Positions 17,001 through 25,304 of a stretch of 35,766 nt of DNA are shown here, one piece after another. Where the stretch lies: positions 1-35,766 of the forward strand of contig CAZYYW010000011.1 of the NCBI GenBank assembly GCA_964651445.1, written 5' to 3'. The notes below the pieces were generated by a model, which was not told where the DNA came from, did not search any database, and saw nothing but the letters and a program-made list of their open reading frames with translations. A program made the translations under genes and the position numbers. This DNA comes from GCA-2746365 sp964651445 (GTDB lineage Bacteria; Pseudomonadota; Gammaproteobacteria; SZUA-229). How positions within the stretch are numbered: the stretch's first letter is position 1; each line of letters begins with the position of its first letter.

Positions 17001-17834
17001 TTGCGATGTATCGGTTGCGCCGTGCTCATCAGTGACAGTGACGGGGATAGTCAATATCGTTGAATCACCAACATTAAGGTGGTCATAAGCACTATCGGTT
17101 GGGTCAAAACTATATGAACCGTCGGCATTCAATACAAAACCATCCGGTACGCCAACACCACCCGCTATCGCATAACTTAGCACTGCACCTTGATCGACAT
17201 CACTTGCCGTGAGTTCACCACTTAATAGTGACGCACCCTCACTTACATCAACACTTATATCACTACCGGCGTCAGGCGCTGTATTAATAAACGGCTCATC
17301 ATTGTTGTTGCTGCCAATTGCTAGCGTTGTTTCACTTCCCGGCACTTCGCTAGATAGTTGTTCATCAACTGACGTACCAATATCACTGCTACCGCCAACA
17401 AAATTTGGAGAGGCTGTAACTGCACCACTTTTGGAATCGTCATTAAACAGAACTCGACGACTATCCTGGTCGTTATTGTCGAACGACTGCGGCGGCTGTT
17501 CAGCCTTACTGCTTGTCGATTTAGATTTTAAGCTTTCTTGCTCATCAGACTGATGTGCACGATCAACAACCGTCGATTTTGGCTCAATGCCCGCAATGCT
17601 AGCAACAGCACCGCCGCTTTTATCGACTATTCCTGCATGAGGATTCTGCATTGTTTCACTGCCGCGCTGAATATTTTGTAACGCTAGCTCCTCTGAGGAA
17701 TCGTCCAGCTTTAACGTTTCAGCTTCCTCTTTCTTATCCAGAGATTGATCTTTTCCTGAACCCCGTAAAAACATCTCCTCTGTCGCGCCAGGAGTTGAAG
17801 AATCTTCATGCCCTTTATTTGCCTTATCAACCAT
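14058..17834 (-). CDS. RTX-type secreted adhesin/effector with cadherin-like, Ig-like and CBM60-like modules
   Basis: The start is placed at ATG 17834 (1258 residues), with GAGG 9 nt upstream; the longer frame from 17888 adds 18 residues without support. Order: disordered acidic N-terminus (1-185), VCBS/cadherin-like (186-288), cadherin-like (289-385), a segment I do not recognise (390-530), cadherin-like (530-612), two bacterial Ig-like domains (620-806), a CBM60-like carbohydrate-binding module (about 808-940, with SIRFVNNAWDG and DRNLVVDNL), RTX nonapeptides GGxGNDxhx (about 995-1195), and a type I secretion C-terminus ending GVERIEW. No LapG-type retention module is evident. Divergent from its likely exporter. 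Confidence 0.92.
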   Translation of the reverse strand: MVDKANKGHEDSSTPGATEEMFLRGSGKDQSLDKKEEAETLKLDDSSEELALQNIQRGSETMQNPHAGIVDKSGGAVASIAGIEPKSTVVDRAHQSDEQESLKSKSTSSKAEQPPQSFDNNDQDSRRVLFNDDSKSGAVTASPNFVGGSSDIGTSVDEQLSSEVPGSETTLAIGSNNNDEPFINTAPDAGSDISVDVSEGASLLSGELTASDVDQGAVLSYAIAGGVGVPDGFVLNADGSYSFDPTDSAYDHLNVGDSTILTIPVTVTDEHGATDTSQIQITVTGTNDAPVAIAVSDNVIDENSLAGTVVATLSTSDVDAGDVFSYTLIDTSGLFEISGNQIVVKDGADINFELNGSHDISVQVTDANGATYTESFTIAVNDIFENSAPDAKDDGRRSVTGADDLSEVDLGDMINGAGAGVTVIAIFAAGSSVNILEGVSESLVTTNSHNLGDYWPDNENQTGFNYMGGHDWFSDNGISEEWDSLDGGIISFSDGTVGVIDFISNGAGSSESAYVYYKPYENLTNTSSEITVSEDSSIILQTSQLLANDTDADGDTLTISSVQDATNGSVEIDGDGNIVFTAAENYSGEASFSYTIDDGNGGIDTAIVSLNVDADGLSLAPTVDLAAASDSGVSSTDNITSDNTPTITGSTENGAIVTAIYVDANGDTQTFGTATADANGNYTITSDALVDGDYELTVTATDTAGGSEISTQSITIDNVGPVVTVDTLVTSDSTPAITGTINDPDASVNVTINNETYMATNNGNGTWTLADNTIGNLDNVGVHDIQVTATDAAGNVGSNTSDNALNVFKVTDLGGDNSGTTVTFKLTGDHYDPANQQDVGAGSPQYQILVNGETFSDANGNATFSVEANRGEINADGTGLVLNVPEFELVTLNVADGVDINSVSIRFVNNAWDGSNDNDGDGVVLEDRNLVVDNLNIGGSVNVDGSYSGGITLEAEDTASTQYITNSGTDASGREAMLWAGEMTFFPDGVANEIRGTAHSETLDGTDSADRIWGEGGNDTINAGAGNDVIIGGTGNDTLIGGAGDDRFIQNAGDGHDTFQGGDGTDTVSRGSGDGNIGIRGHFDASNSIETIDAGGNNIVGDGSSRTMDFSQTTLENVDQIQGGGGNDTIIGTAGNDTIVGGTGNDTLIGGAGDDQLSGGSGNDTAYGGEGNDTYVMNPFDGNDSFSGGEGGGWTDAIDISAVVANDPNSPWTVEVDGVSLEYDLAASALELNPDTAGVITFNDGSELSFAGVERIEW
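14371..14741 (-). repeat. RTX-coding DNA repeats, including a 44-bp near-identical direct repeat
   Basis: The calcium-binding RTX repeats are visible in DNA as direct repeats. One 44-bp block (14371-14414) recurs at 14698-14741 with two differences and encodes the same residues (TGNDTLIGGAGDD region). It is explained by protein repeats rather than by a mobile element. Confidence 0.75.
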
Positions 17835-17860
17835 TGTAAATATCCTCAAAATAGCCCAGC

Positions 17861-17879
17861 CCTGACCAATCAGGATTGG
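17861..17879. promoter_or_regulatory. overlapping palindromes in the divergent RTX/exporter region
   Basis: CCTGA-CCAA-TCAGG (17861-17874) overlaps CCAATC-AG-GATTGG (17866-17879). The site lies 27 bp upstream of the RTX gene start, in the 243-bp region shared with the divergent ABC operon. It is a candidate operator. The factor is unknown. Confidence 0.35.
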
Positions 17880-18077
17880 ACACAGCATTACACCCTCGCT
17901 TATCGACCAGCATCAAAATACCTTTAGCCTTTCTCTATATATCCTCGAAATATATTTTCAGCAGTAAAAATACCCTTACATAGCTCCCCCTCTCTCAAGA
18001 AAAAAAAGTCACTGCCGATAACTAACAAAACCTCTGCAATCAGCACACGCTTATTAGCCGAAGATAGCGAGAAATTA

Positions 18078-19778
18078 ATGAGAAAAAAAATCGAGAAAGG
18101 CCAGTTACAAACGCCACAGACATGGCGCAAACCCAGTGTTTTAATCTCTTCATTGATGATTAACATTCTGGCACTTGCCTTGCCCATTGTTATTCTTCAG
18201 GTCTATGACCGCATTATCCCCAATCAGGCAATGGAATCTTTTTCCCTGCTAATGATCGGCTTGATAATCGTTATTATCATCGATGGCATATTAAAAATAT
18301 TTCGCTCAATACTATTAAGTTGGGAAGGCGCTCGCTTCGATCATCACGAAAGTATGCATGCAATGAATCATATCCTTGATGCCGAGTCGACCGCTTATAG
18401 TAGTAAGCCAACCAGCTTTTATCTGGATAAAATGCAGGCACTGGAAAATATACAAGAATTTTATTCGGGACAATCCATTTTGCTGGCAATGGACCTACCC
18501 TTTGTGCTTATTTTTCTTGCCCTTATCTGGGTCATCGCCGGGCCGCTTATCTTAATTCCATTAGTGCTGCTGGGAATATTCTTTTTGGTTTCAATAAAAA
18601 TTGGTAACCACCTTCACTCAGCCTTAAAGCACCGCTCTACCATGGAAGAAAGGCGGCAGAATTTTATTGTCGAAACACTCACGGGAATCCACACCATTAA
18701 ATCGATGGCAATGGAATCTTTAATGTTGCGCCGATTCGAACGGCTGCAAAACCAATCTGCAGAAAGCGTTTGTGATTTAGCTAAAATAAGTAGCACCGTG
18801 CAAGGTTTTGGCGCAACCATATCGCAACTTGCTGTCGTCTGCTTTGCTAGCATTGGCAGCATCTATGTTATAGATGGCACGCTGACCATTGGTGCATTGG
18901 CAGCCGGAACGATGTTATCAAGCAGAGTGTTACAACCGGGTTTAAATGCCATGAATATTTGGACGCAATTCCAAACCGTTCGCTTAGCTCATGACAAAGT
19001 CACAGAGCTGTATTCAATTGCTGCAGAAAAATCAGGCAGTTTAATACCCGATGACGGCATCAAAGGAAAAATCGAGCTAAAAAACGTCACCTTCAAATAT
19101 CCAACACAAAAGGAAAATTTGCTGGAAAATATTTCGCTCACCATCAATGCTGGCGACAGCATTTCTATCACTGGCAGCAATGGCGTTGGCAAGTCAACAA
19201 TAGTCTCACTTTTGTCGGGCTTTCTGCATCCTAACAGTGGTGAAGTACACCTCGATGGAAAAAATATTTTTGATTATAACTTTGAATTTTTACGCACGCA
19301 GATCGGCATTGTGCCACAGCACGGATTATTGTTCGAAGGCACAATACTTGAAAACATGACACTTTATCGTGAAGGCAGCGCCATTAAACAAGCGATAGAA
19401 CTGTCCAAAATACTGGGTTTGGACGAGATTATTACGCGACTTCCTTCTGGTCTTGACACGCAGGTTGGTGGCGCAGCTGTCGATACCTTGTCAGAAGGTG
19501 TTAGACAAAAAATCATAATGGTTCGCTCATTGGTAGGTCATCCGACTATCATGCTGTTTGATGATGCCAATGCAAATTTTGATATTAAAAATGACGCACG
19601 GCTGCATAATGTCATCGAGCGTTTCAAACAAAACCGTACACTGGTTATTGTTTCGCATCGGCCTTCCTTTCTACGGCTTTGTAACCGAAATTTCACACTA
19701 AAGAACAAGACACTTGTCGAAATTTCCTACGATGCCTCCTCTTTAAACCATGAAACTAACTACGCTGCCAGCGTTTAG
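18078..19778 (+). CDS. type I secretion ABC exporter subunit A (degenerate catalytic residue)
   Basis: The protein has 566 residues: a transmembrane domain (about 20-300) opening with the type I exporter signature LPIVILQVYDRIIPNQ, then an ATPase domain. Walker A is GSNGVGKST (366-374), Q-loop Gln414, signature LSEGV (471-475) in place of LSGGQ, Walker B IMLFDD with Asp496 where the catalytic Glu should be, and switch His527. It lacks an N-terminal peptidase-like domain. It begins an operon: the second ABC gene starts 7 bp after its stop. The motif pattern fits the non-catalytic half of a heterodimer with the next product. Confidence 0.93.
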   Translation: MRKKIEKGQLQTPQTWRKPSVLISSLMINILALALPIVILQVYDRIIPNQAMESFSLLMIGLIIVIIIDGILKIFRSILLSWEGARFDHHESMHAMNHILDAESTAYSSKPTSFYLDKMQALENIQEFYSGQSILLAMDLPFVLIFLALIWVIAGPLILIPLVLLGIFFLVSIKIGNHLHSALKHRSTMEERRQNFIVETLTGIHTIKSMAMESLMLRRFERLQNQSAESVCDLAKISSTVQGFGATISQLAVVCFASIGSIYVIDGTLTIGALAAGTMLSSRVLQPGLNAMNIWTQFQTVRLAHDKVTELYSIAAEKSGSLIPDDGIKGKIELKNVTFKYPTQKENLLENISLTINAGDSISITGSNGVGKSTIVSLLSGFLHPNSGEVHLDGKNIFDYNFEFLRTQIGIVPQHGLLFEGTILENMTLYREGSAIKQAIELSKILGLDEIITRLPSGLDTQVGGAAVDTLSEGVRQKIIMVRSLVGHPTIMLFDDANANFDIKNDARLHNVIERFKQNRTLVIVSHRPSFLRLCNRNFTLKNKTLVEISYDASSLNHETNYAASV

Positions 19779-19785
19779 GTAAAGC

Positions 19786-22014
19786 ATGAACATTACCGCA
19801 TTAAATCCTCAAAGCAACGAAATCGAACCTGGTGACAGCAACCCTGGCGGCAACAACTCCAGCAGCGATCAATCATTACCTTTTTCGGAGCGATTTGCCG
19901 AAGCACTGCGCAACGATAAGCTTGATGAATTTCATGATGACTCGCCTTATGCATCATGCATAATCCCTTTATTAAAAGAACTCGGCTGGAATAATTATGC
20001 ACGTGAACTGATTGAAGCTTTGCCCCATTTCTCCAATGATTTGAACGTAACTGACTTGCGAAATATTCTTGTCACGATTGGTTATGACAGTACAGCAAAG
20101 GAAGTAGTGCTTAAAAATATCAAACCAGAGCTTTACCCATGCCTCTTCGTTAGCGACAAAGGCAAAGTGAGGGTACTGCTCAATAGAGAAAACCGCAAGA
20201 TAAATACCTTCAACGCACAAACTGAAGAATACGAAATAATACAACCCAGTAATATGCAAGGCACGGTATACGTTTTTACTGATACCCACCCCAGCCACGG
20301 CATGACCATACAAAATTCTGGTGACGAATGGTTTTATTCTTTAATCTCACGCTTCAAGCACCTTCTTCTTCATTTGCTGGGCATGACCTTTCTGATTAAT
20401 TTTGTCGCGCTTTCGGTGCCACTCTTTATCATGGTGATATATGACAAGGTCATTGGTGCGAAATCAGCAGAAACCTTGCCCTACCTTATCAGCGGTGTAG
20501 CTATTTTACTGGTAGCGGATCTCGTGCTGCGTTACTTACGAGCGCAGTTATTGGGCACTATTGCCGGACGCATTGACTATTTAATTGGAACCGAAACCTT
20601 TCGCCAACTTCTGCTACTACCACCGGTTTACACCGAACGTTCAACGGTTTCTGCACAGCTTTCACGTCTAAAAGAATTTGACTCCGTGCGCGATTTTTTC
20701 ACTGGCCCCAATGCCGCGCTGACACTAGAAATTCCATTTTCTGTACTTTTTATAAGTGTTATCGCCATCTTAGGCGGCTGGTTAGCCGTTATCCCAGTTG
20801 CGGTTATTCTTACTTTTATTATTTTTGGAAGTTTCTGGATACCGCACTCTAACTCACACGTTTTGCAATCAGGCATTGCTAAAACCAATAAACAACGCAT
20901 GTTAATGCAGAGCATGGATGGGCGAAAGGAGATTAAAGCCATCGGTGGTGAATCAGTATGGTGGGAGCGCTTCCGTGAAACCTCCGGTGACTCGGTAATG
21001 GCGAGCTATAAAACATTTGTATCCAGCAGTGTTTTAAGCAATGTTTCAAAAACGCTGATGACCTTAGGCGGCGCTGCTACGGTTGGCTTTGGCACCTTGA
21101 TGGTAATCAACGGTGATATGTCCATCGGTGCATTAATTGCCACCATGGCATTAGTCTGGCGCGTATTATCGCCTTTGCAAAGTGCTTTTTTATCCTTTGT
21201 TAAATTTCAGCAGTTAAGCAAATCCATTGCTCAGATAAACCAATTGATGAAACTTAAAATCGAACAACATTCCGGCCAGTCCAGTTTGTTGCTGTCAAAA
21301 CTTGAGGGGCATATCAATGTCGACCGTGTCAGCTTTCGCTACGGCCCCGAAGAAGATCCCGCACTCCTTGGTGTCAGCTTCGAAGTTAAACCCGGTGAAA
21401 TGATCGCCATTTGCGGCAATACTGGCGCAGGAAAATCCACCTTAATTAAATTAATCGCTGGCATGTATCGTCCACAAGCAGGTGCCTTCTCTATTGACGA
21501 TATGGATATACGCCAGCTTAATGCAATGGATTTACGCCGCGCTATTTCATACGTACCGCAAGTAACACACATGTTTCACGGCACCATCGCGCAAAACATG
21601 CGTTTAAATAATGCTTTAGCGACAGATGACGATCTTAGTCGCGCCGCTGATGAAGCGGGCATTCTCGACGACATACTTGCCCTTCCCGAACAATTTAACA
21701 CTCGCATCGGTGACAACACAGCCGAACATATGCCTCCGGGTTTTATGCGTGCACTGTCGATGGCACGCGCTTTTGTAAATCCGGCTAAAATTATATTGCT
21801 TGATGAGCCAGGTACTTCACTGGACACTGAAAGCGATGAACGCCTGATTAATCAACTAAAAAAACTTAAAGGCAAACGCACTATCATCATGGTCAGTCAT
21901 CGCCCTTCACACATCTGCATTGCAGACAAAGCCGTTTTGATGGAGCGTGGCATGGTAAAACATACCGGTGATCCAGACAGTGTCATCAACATGCTACTAG
22001 AGGATATATCATGA
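19786..22014 (+). CDS. type I secretion ABC exporter subunit B (degenerate signature, intact Walker B)
   Basis: The protein has 742 residues. An N-terminal part (about 30-165) resembles a C39-like domain without the catalytic Cys, as in RTX exporters that bind but do not cut cargo. A membrane domain follows (about 190-480, with LSVPLFIMVIYDKVIG), then an ATPase domain with Walker A GNTGAGKST (544-552), signature position MPPGF (649-653) instead of LSGGQ, intact Walker B LLDEP (Glu674) and His705. AGGT lies before the ATG, and the stop overlaps the adaptor gene start. Its defects complement those of subunit A. Confidence 0.93.
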   Translation: MNITALNPQSNEIEPGDSNPGGNNSSSDQSLPFSERFAEALRNDKLDEFHDDSPYASCIIPLLKELGWNNYARELIEALPHFSNDLNVTDLRNILVTIGYDSTAKEVVLKNIKPELYPCLFVSDKGKVRVLLNRENRKINTFNAQTEEYEIIQPSNMQGTVYVFTDTHPSHGMTIQNSGDEWFYSLISRFKHLLLHLLGMTFLINFVALSVPLFIMVIYDKVIGAKSAETLPYLISGVAILLVADLVLRYLRAQLLGTIAGRIDYLIGTETFRQLLLLPPVYTERSTVSAQLSRLKEFDSVRDFFTGPNAALTLEIPFSVLFISVIAILGGWLAVIPVAVILTFIIFGSFWIPHSNSHVLQSGIAKTNKQRMLMQSMDGRKEIKAIGGESVWWERFRETSGDSVMASYKTFVSSSVLSNVSKTLMTLGGAATVGFGTLMVINGDMSIGALIATMALVWRVLSPLQSAFLSFVKFQQLSKSIAQINQLMKLKIEQHSGQSSLLLSKLEGHINVDRVSFRYGPEEDPALLGVSFEVKPGEMIAICGNTGAGKSTLIKLIAGMYRPQAGAFSIDDMDIRQLNAMDLRRAISYVPQVTHMFHGTIAQNMRLNNALATDDDLSRAADEAGILDDILALPEQFNTRIGDNTAEHMPPGFMRALSMARAFVNPAKIILLDEPGTSLDTESDERLINQLKKLKGKRTIIMVSHRPSHICIADKAVLMERGMVKHTGDPDSVINMLLEDIS

Positions 22015-23366
22015 AAGAAAACAATACTGTATTTGCGGAAAACACCAGCGCTGGTTTACCGCGTGCACGCGCACACTATTTAAATCAGGCGATCCAGTTA
22101 GAAGAAACCCCGCCGGTAACTATTATTAGCATTTCTATTATGTTCAGTTTGCTTTTGCTCATTGCACTTATCTTGTGGGCACATTTAACGCAAATAAAAG
22201 AAGTTGCCACCACTCGTGGCGAAGTCATTCCTGCTGATCTTATCCACAATATACAACACCTTGAAGGCGGCATTGTTAGCGAAATACATATAAGGAATGG
22301 TGACTTTGTTGAAGCGGGTGACTCTCTGTTGAAATTCTCGCCACCAGCAATAATGTCTGAACTTAAACAAATGTCAGTAAGATACGCTTCCCTAACCTTG
22401 CAACAAGAAAGGCTGCATGCGCTGATCGAAAAACGTAAACCCGAATTCGGAGAAAAGGGTTTAGCCTATCCGAAGCTGGCAAAGCAGCAATTGGTTATTT
22501 ATCAGGCTCAATATAATAGTCAACGGCAAAAAATTTCTGTTATCAGCCATCAGATCGAACAAAAAAAATTAGAAAAAATACGCTCACATAACCAATCGAA
22601 TTTTATGGAGAAAGAGGTGGACTTGCTTAAACAGCAGGTTGCCATTCGACAACAGTTGAATACAACAGGTGTGGTGGCACGAGATGAATTGTTAACCACA
22701 CAAATTCAACTCACTGAACACTTGCGTGAACATCGTCAATTTTTCGATAATCACCTTGTTGCAGAAAATGCTGTGGCAGAAACTATCCAGCGACGCAAGG
22801 ACGCGAAACTACAATTTATCAAAGACATTCAAATCGAATCTGGCAATATTATCAGCGAAATTCTAGAAATAGAGAAGACGCTTGTTCGCTTGAATGACCG
22901 AGCTAATCGCTTGAATATTGTTGCTCCCGTCAGTGGTATTGTTCAAGCACTATCGATTAACAGCATTAACGCTGTGGCAGAACCTGGAAAGGTCATTCTA
23001 CGAATCGTGCCAATCTCTGATGAATTAATCGTGAAATCACGCATCATGCCGAAAGATATCGGTCACGTACACATTGGGCAGACTGCCGATGTAAAAGTTG
23101 ATAGTTATGATGCTTCACGCTTTGGTAGCATTAAAGGCACAGTAAAACAAATTTCTGCTACCACTTATCTCGATGACAAAAACAACCCTTATTATCGAGC
23201 AAAGATATCGCTAGAACATACATGGGTTGGCGACAATCCGAAAATGATGAAAATAATTCCGGGCATGACTGTACAAGCCAACATCCAAACCGGCTCAAAA
23301 TCAATATTGGCTTATTTATTAAGACCTATTTCACGTGGCTTTAACAATGCCTTTACCGAACGCTAA
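22011..23366 (+). CDS. HlyD family type I secretion periplasmic adaptor
   Basis: This 451-residue membrane fusion protein has a short cytoplasmic N-terminus, one membrane helix (about 36-58), a lipoyl/barrel-sandwich half (GEVIPADLIHNIQHLEGG, about 71-110), long coiled-coil arms (about 110-295), a second half (NIVAPVSGIVQAL, about 300-335) and a beta-barrel to the C-terminus ending in a characteristic NAFTER. It would link the ABC pair to an outer-membrane TolC-type channel. It overlaps the preceding gene by 4 bases (ATGA). No TolC gene follows; the next gene is convergent. Confidence 0.95.
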   Translation: MKENNTVFAENTSAGLPRARAHYLNQAIQLEETPPVTIISISIMFSLLLLIALILWAHLTQIKEVATTRGEVIPADLIHNIQHLEGGIVSEIHIRNGDFVEAGDSLLKFSPPAIMSELKQMSVRYASLTLQQERLHALIEKRKPEFGEKGLAYPKLAKQQLVIYQAQYNSQRQKISVISHQIEQKKLEKIRSHNQSNFMEKEVDLLKQQVAIRQQLNTTGVVARDELLTTQIQLTEHLREHRQFFDNHLVAENAVAETIQRRKDAKLQFIKDIQIESGNIISEILEIEKTLVRLNDRANRLNIVAPVSGIVQALSINSINAVAEPGKVILRIVPISDELIVKSRIMPKDIGHVHIGQTADVKVDSYDASRFGSIKGTVKQISATTYLDDKNNPYYRAKISLEHTWVGDNPKMMKIIPGMTVQANIQTGSKSILAYLLRPISRGFNNAFTER

Positions 23367-23396
23367 GGGCGGGCGCTGAAAGTAACCACTCACTAT

Positions 23397-23816
23397 TCAG
23401 CATTGTTCCCACGGCAGTTCATGATAGCGCCAACCACCAACCGTACTGCGACGATGCTGCTCGTCCAGCTTACCCTCAAAACCTTCATCAATATGAAATA
23501 CGTTTTTCATACCGGCATCAACCAGCACCTTCCCTGCTTCATCAGAACGGTTACCGCTTCGGCAAATTAAAATAATCGGCACATCTTGCTCGCTTTCTTT
23601 CAAGCCGCCTAGTACAAGCTTTCTAACCTCGACTACAAAGTTTTTATTAATCACCCAATCGGGTTCATCAATCCAGGGGATATGTAACGCGCCCGTGGGG
23701 TGTCCGACAAAAAGAAATTCCATACTGGAACGCACATCAATCAATAAAGCGCGTGGATCTTGCTGACAAATATTCCAGGCATCTAAGGCGGTAATTGTTT
23801 TTAACTTTAACGACAT
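23397..23816 (-). CDS. rhodanese-like domain protein
   Basis: This single-domain rhodanese has 139 residues: LLIDVRSSMEFLFVGHPTGALHIPW, and an active loop CRSGNRS with the persulfide-carrying cysteine. The C-terminal segment ending GGWRYHELPWEQC resembles other small periplasm-free rhodaneses that act in sulfur transfer. There is no signal peptide. It is convergent with the adaptor gene, leaving 30 bp between. Confidence 0.9.
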   Translation of the reverse strand: MSLKLKTITALDAWNICQQDPRALLIDVRSSMEFLFVGHPTGALHIPWIDEPDWVINKNFVVEVRKLVLGGLKESEQDVPIILICRSGNRSDEAGKVLVDAGMKNVFHIDEGFEGKLDEQHRRSTVGGWRYHELPWEQC

Positions 23817-23931
23817 TTTTTACACCATTGATTTATTGCTTAAGTATCATCAAATTTAACGCTGGACTTAATAACGGTATATATGACAAGAATACCTTAT
23901 TCCGTAGTAAACCTAAAAAAACTATCTCAAT

Positions 23932-25059
23932 TTATTGCGCCAGTTTTTTTTCTGGTGACGTTTCTGTTTCATCCGTTATTTGTTGATCTTCAACGTAGCG
24001 TGTAAACGCTACAAGGCGCTTATTGACTATGTTCAGATGTTGCTCTGGGATCAGATAAAAATTGCCATCTATAATATGCGTGAACGCCTGCTCGACATCC
24101 TGCTCACTTAAATCCAGCAGCGGTTCCATGACATCCTCGTTATCATTAAAACACACCACCTGTTCAGTCGATGATGACAGCGCCTTGCGCAAAGCATCGT
24201 CTGCCTGCTCGAGGAACGCATTAAAATCTACATTTTCCGTTAAGTGCGTAGCACTATAACCAATCTTAATCCCAAGTCGAATTCTTTTCTCACCGGTAAC
24301 GAAAACCAGCTTATTTATGCTGTCTCGGATTCTATCAATAACAATCTGCGTTTTTTTCTTGCTAGTCATCGGTAATATGAGGGCGAATTTCGCAACATCT
24401 AATCGCGCCGCAATGTCTTCCTCACGCATAACCTCCTGTAGACGCTTACCGACGGCAAGGATTATGTGTTGTGCAACATTTCTGCCGTGACTTAAAAAAC
24501 AATCGCCAAAATTTTCGATCTCGACATACACCACACTGATATTCAACTGATGACGACTGGAAAATGAAAAGGCTTTCGCCCCTTGCTCGGCTAACAAATT
24601 GGCATTGTACAAGCCGGTGAGTTTGTCGTAGCCTGTTTTCTTTTCCAGTTCCACCACTTTACGACTTAGGCGCACATAAGACTTGGCTCGACTTAACAGG
24701 TCGATTGGTGCAAACGGTTTACTGATAAAATCCGTGCCGCCAGCATCGAACACTGCCTGCTTCACTGTATCAGTATCCTCTGCACCGGTCATTATAATAA
24801 CCGGAAGGTCAGCTAAATGGTCGTTACTTGCACCACGGATCTTTTCTAACAGTCCCATACCATCCAAATTCGGCATGCTTAAATCCGTAAATACCACAGA
24901 AACATTACTATTATGCTGCAATATCTCCCAGGCAATCACACCATCTTCTGCCACCAGCACCGTATATTCGGCGGCCAGCATCTTGCTGGCCGCCAGACGT
25001 ATAACCTTTGAATCATCAACGATTAATAGTTCAGGTTTGTCAGCAGGCGATTCACTCAT
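23932..25059 (-). CDS. response regulator with degenerate GGDEF domain
   Basis: The protein has 375 residues. The receiver domain (about 10-130) is intact: acidic pair Asp15-Asp16, phospho-acceptor Asp59, Thr91 and Lys114. The second domain (about 140-300) is GGDEF-like and opens with YDKLTGLYN, but the GGDEF position reads DVAKF (221-225), so cyclase activity is not expected. A C-terminal extension of about 75 residues has no recognised domain. It may bind a partner or a nucleotide instead. GAGAAG precedes the ATG. It is divergent from the DUF1631 gene, with 245 bp between. Confidence 0.88.
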   Translation of the reverse strand: MSESPADKPELLIVDDSKVIRLAASKMLAAEYTVLVAEDGVIAWEILQHNSNVSVVFTDLSMPNLDGMGLLEKIRGASNDHLADLPVIIMTGAEDTDTVKQAVFDAGGTDFISKPFAPIDLLSRAKSYVRLSRKVVELEKKTGYDKLTGLYNANLLAEQGAKAFSFSSRHQLNISVVYVEIENFGDCFLSHGRNVAQHIILAVGKRLQEVMREEDIAARLDVAKFALILPMTSKKKTQIVIDRIRDSINKLVFVTGEKRIRLGIKIGYSATHLTENVDFNAFLEQADDALRKALSSSTEQVVCFNDNEDVMEPLLDLSEQDVEQAFTHIIDGNFYLIPEQHLNIVNKRLVAFTRYVEDQQITDETETSPEKKLAQ

Positions 25060-25213
25060 AGACGTCGCTTCTCATATAAACGGTTGTTGTTAAAATTGAA
25101 TTTTAGGGCACAATCAGCGAAACTTTACTTAAGCATAGCTGTATATCACCTAGTTGCAAACAAATGTAATGCTAGCCTCGTGCATATAACAACTAAAGTA
25201 TATTCATTAAGCT

Positions 25214-25242
25214 TCTGTTTTATATAAACTAACAGCTATAAT
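25214..25242 (+). promoter_or_regulatory. possible sigma-70 promoter for the DUF1631 gene
   Basis: A perfect TATAAT (25237-25242) lies 62 bp before the ATG, with a poor -35 (TCTGTT) 17 bp upstream. It is the best candidate in the 245-bp divergent region. Otherwise that region shows no strong structure. Confidence 0.35.
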
Positions 25243-25304
25243 AGTAACAATCTGTATCATTCTGATAACATCCATCGTATAAGGATAAGTGGAAGACATT
25301 TGTT

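Noticed and set aside
19786..20280. N-terminal region of ABC subunit B as an active C39 peptidase (bacteriocin exporter)
   Set aside because: No catalytic Cys is seen at the expected place and no double-glycine peptide gene is nearby, while the cargo next door is an RTX protein.
14058..23366. LapA-type biofilm adhesin system with LapG/LapD control
   Set aside because: No LapG or LapD gene and no retention module with the cleavage motif were seen, so only a general type I secretion locus is claimed.
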